64,000 bases of DNA from Kribbella pratensis (GTDB lineage: Bacteria; Actinomycetota; Actinomycetes; Propionibacteriales; Kribbellaceae). Below are positions 62,065 through 64,000 of this stretch, in pieces. Every line of letters starts with the position of its first letter. Position 1 is the first letter of the stretch. The position numbers and the translations under genes were made by a program. The notes under the pieces were generated by a model, which was not told where the DNA came from, searched no databases, and worked only from the letters and a program-made list of their open reading frames with translations. The stretch is from NCBI RefSeq assembly GCF_004366075.1, contig NZ_SODU01000001.1, positions 1,549,251 through 1,613,250 of the forward strand, written 5' to 3'.

Positions 62065-62417
62065 GGACGGCTGTCGGGGTCATCGGCCGGCCCCGGCGGG
62101 ACATCGAGGTCCCAGCCACCTTCGCGGGCCGCATCTTCGAACGACACGTAGTCTTCCGGGCCGGTGTTGGCGAGTCGCCGGCGTACACCTTCGAGTCGCC
62201 GGCGATCGTCCTCCGCGTCTTCCTTGAGAGTTACGTACTCGGCCCACTGGTCGAAGGAGATCACGACGCCTTCCGGGCGGCCTTCGGAGCCGTAGAAGAG
62301 CGGCTCGGTTGCGCCCTCGTGCCACGACTGAACCGCGTTGCCGAGGGCGCGGCCGGCGGTGGCCGTGTCGACGACACGGATGATGAGGCCGTTCGGGAGG
62401 GTGTAAGGCGATTCCAT
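62061..62417 (-). CDS. putative Phd/YefM-like antitoxin
   Basis: A 118-residue protein. TLPNGLIIRVVDTATAGRAL, then EPLFYGSEGRPEGVVISFDQ and WAEYVTLKEDAEDDRRRLEG resemble the Phd/YefM pattern (dimer beta-sheet, then VVIS-x-x-x-W and an acidic, Arg-rich tail that wraps the toxin). The tail is unusually long and acidic. ATG 62417 is chosen; a frame to 62444 is open. It overlaps the downstream toxin-like gene by ATGA. Confidence 0.65.
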   Translation of the reverse strand: MESPYTLPNGLIIRVVDTATAGRALGNAVQSWHEGATEPLFYGSEGRPEGVVISFDQWAEYVTLKEDAEDDRRRLEGVRRRLANTGPEDYVSFEDAAREGGWDLDVPPGPADDPDSRP

Positions 62418-62424
62418 GACTGCT

Positions 62425-62458
62425 CCTGATCGGGACGTGAGCACGTTCTGTGATCAGG
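62425..62458. promoter_or_regulatory. nested inverted repeats upstream of the second antitoxin-like gene
   Basis: CCTGATC (62425-62431) and GATCAGG (62452-62458) flank an inner palindrome ACGTGAGCACGT (62435-62446). They lie eight bases before the start codon of the minus-strand antitoxin-like gene. A TATCCT on the minus strand (62457-62462) could be its -10. This is a likely autoregulatory operator. Confidence 0.5.
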
Positions 62459-62583
62459 ATAGGTTCCGGGGGGATTTTCTCGGGGGAGATTTCCACAGGG
62501 GTGTATCAGGAGGGTGGGGCGGGCGCTCTCATGGGCGCTGTGGGGACGTGGGGAGACCGCGTCATGAGCCTGTGGGGGGCGTT

Positions 62584-63906
62584 ATGAAGGTTGCCGTATT
62601 CGGCTTGGGGTATGTGGGGTCGGTGACGGCGGCATGTCTGGCGGCTGCTGGGCATGAGGTGTGGGGCGTGGATGTCGACACTGCGAAGGTCGAGCCGATC
62701 GCCCAGGGTCACAGCCCGGTCGTCGAGCCGGGGCTGGACGATCTGGTCGCGGCGGGTGCCACGTCGGGACGGTTGCACGCGACAACCGATCCGCGGCTCG
62801 CGCTCGAGCGGGCCGATGTCTCGCTGATCTGTGTCGGCACGCCGTCGACGCAGGCGGGCAGTACGGATCTGACCTACATCAAGCGCGCGGTGCGTGACAT
62901 CGCCGAGGCGGCGCAGGTCGTCCTCCGGCCGGAGTCGGGTTTTCACAGCATCGTCATTCGCAGCACGGTCCCGCCGGGCACCGTCGACGAGGTGGTCGCC
63001 CAGGTGCTGGCCGAGATGCCGCCGCCGGACGGGCTCACGTTCGGTACGGCGATGTGCCCGGAGTTCCTGCGCGAGGGCTCCGGTCTCGCGGACTTCTACG
63101 AGCCGCCGTTCGTCGTGGTCGGCACCCGCAACCCGAAGGTCGGTACCGCTCTGACCGACCTGTTCGCGTTCCTCGGCAAGGACGTCCAGGTGGTCGACGT
63201 CCGTACGGCGGAAGCACTCAAGTACGCCTGCAACGCGTTCCACGCCACCAAGGTCTCGTTCGCGAACGAGATGGGGCGGATCTTCCGGCACTTCGACGTG
63301 GACTCGCGCGAGGTGATGAAGATCTTCGTCCAGGACACCAGCCTGAACATCTCGCCGTACTACCTGAAGCCAGGGTTCGCGTTCGGCGGCTCCTGCCTCC
63401 CGAAGGACCTGCGCAGCGTTCTGCACCTCGCACGGATCAACGACACCGAGCTCCCGCTGCTGGCCGGCACGCTCGCCACCAACGAGCGGAGCGTCCGCGA
63501 CGTCGTCGACCGCGTGATCGCCGGCCCGGGCCGCGAGATCGCGCTGCTCGGCCTCAGCTTCAAGCACGCCACCGACGACCTGCGCGAGAGCCCGAACGTC
63601 GAGCTCGCCGAACGGCTGATCGGCAAGGGCTACAACCTGCGGATCTACGACGCGATCGTGAACCCGGGCCGCCTGGTCGGCGCGAACCTGCGACACGTCA
63701 CATCCAAGCTCCCGCACCTGCAGCGGGTTCTCACCGACGACCCCGACGCGGCGCTGGCCGGCGCCGACGTGGCGATCGTCGCGGCGACCGACCGGCCCGC
63801 TGTCGAGGCGCTGCTCAGAACACCACCGGCGCGAACCATCGACCTGAGCGGACGGCTCGGGGCCGATGTCGAGGCGCTGCACGGATACGAAGGAGTGGGC
63901 TGGTGA
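62584..63906 (+). CDS. GDP-mannose 6-dehydrogenase-like nucleotide-sugar dehydrogenase (AlgD type)
   Basis: A 440-residue NAD-dependent enzyme that oxidises C-6 of a nucleotide sugar to a uronate. AVFGLGYVGSVTAACLAAAG binds NAD; GHSPVVEPGLDDLV and VSLICVGTPS follow; the catalytic Cys is in FAFGGSCLPKDLRSV. Many blocks match AlgD more than UDP-glucose dehydrogenase: SREVMKIFVQDTSLNISPYY, LLGLSFKHATDDLRESPNVE and LAERLIGKGYNLRIYD. So GDP-mannuronate is the favoured product, although UDP-glucuronate remains possible. The start ATG 62584 follows GTGGGGGGC. The gene overlaps the next by GTGA. Confidence 0.88.
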   Translation: MKVAVFGLGYVGSVTAACLAAAGHEVWGVDVDTAKVEPIAQGHSPVVEPGLDDLVAAGATSGRLHATTDPRLALERADVSLICVGTPSTQAGSTDLTYIKRAVRDIAEAAQVVLRPESGFHSIVIRSTVPPGTVDEVVAQVLAEMPPPDGLTFGTAMCPEFLREGSGLADFYEPPFVVVGTRNPKVGTALTDLFAFLGKDVQVVDVRTAEALKYACNAFHATKVSFANEMGRIFRHFDVDSREVMKIFVQDTSLNISPYYLKPGFAFGGSCLPKDLRSVLHLARINDTELPLLAGTLATNERSVRDVVDRVIAGPGREIALLGLSFKHATDDLRESPNVELAERLIGKGYNLRIYDAIVNPGRLVGANLRHVTSKLPHLQRVLTDDPDAALAGADVAIVAATDRPAVEALLRTPPARTIDLSGRLGADVEALHGYEGVGW

Positions 63907-64000
63907 GCGGTCCGCGCGTCCTGATCATCATCCAGAACCTCTGGGTGCCGTTCGACCGCCGAGTCTGGCTGGAGTGCCAGGCGCTGGTGGCGGCCGGGTA
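63903..64000 (+). CDS. glycosyltransferase, N-terminal fragment cut by the window edge
   Basis: Only the first 32 residues are inside the window. RVLIIIQNLWVPFDRRVWLE followed by CQALVAAG is typical of the N terminus of GT4-type glycosyltransferases, which often begin with a LIIxxNxxxPFDRRVW motif. The GTG start overlaps the dehydrogenase stop (GTGA), so it is translated with it and may use the uronate donor. Confidence 0.75.
   Translation, partial: MSGPRVLIIIQNLWVPFDRRVWLECQALVAAG

Overview
The window is very GC-rich, with dense codon-phased genes, GTG/TTG starts, chains of 1- to 4-base ATGA/GTGA/TGATG gene overlaps and many MFS, TetR and LacI genes. It carries a form II type aerobic CO-dehydrogenase-like locus with its own maturation genes. 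I read it as chromosome of a high-GC actinobacterium, probably of the Nocardioidaceae/Kribbella kind. This is inferred from style and protein resemblance, not from a search. No rRNA, tRNA, CRISPR array, insertion sequence or phage gene was seen.

Layout. 1-530: low-complexity GGTC/GTC tandem repeat with a 162-base higher-order period, then a long hairpin. 531-7834: housekeeping and transport genes (MHS-family MFS transporter; TetR regulator divergent from a DHA2 exporter with a three-box operator; ErpA-type Fe-S carrier; glycerate kinase; VOC protein; endonuclease V), plus a C-terminal relic of a glycine-betaine-binding protein. 7841-16092: one minus-strand operon for a molybdenum hydroxylase, with subunits S, L, M and G and the accessory genes XdhC, vWA (CoxE-like), MoxR ATPase and MobA-like transferase. 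16175-17356: nadA.

17636-21665: two GT4 glycosyltransferases around two TagD-like cytidylyltransferases and a CDP-alcohol phosphatidyltransferase. 21726-34838: three paralogous secreted parallel beta-helix proteins. Between copies 2 and 3 lies a uronic-acid cassette: a fructuronate reductase-like dehydrogenase, an ABC importer, a LacI regulator with two operators, and uronate isomerase. 34824-44624: Wzy-, Wzz- and Wzx-like genes interleaved with three paralogous secreted DUF5122-type beta-propeller proteins.

44634-48845: GDP-fucose genes (gmd, fcl), a WecG/TagA glycosyltransferase and the initiating polyprenyl glycosylphosphotransferase. 48969-60519: second glycan operon with GT4, a second flippase, pyruvyltransferase, GT2, aminotransferase, RmlC-like epimerase, two C-methyltransferase paralogues (one with a shortened SAM domain), PIG-L deacetylase, glucose-1-phosphate cytidylyltransferase and an epimerase. 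60725-62458: two toxin-antitoxin modules, the first with a wrecked toxin. 62584-end: an AlgD-like GDP-mannose 6-dehydrogenase followed by a glycosyltransferase cut by the window edge.

As a whole, 17.6-64 kb looks like a large cell-surface polysaccharide region. It has nucleotide-sugar supply (GDP-fucose, GDP-mannuronate-like, a CDP-hexose derivative), assembly and export (polyprenyl phosphotransferase, GTs, two flippases, Wzy, Wzz), secreted proteins that may act on or bind the glycan, and a catabolic cassette able to recover uronic acids. The link between these parts is inferred from gene order.
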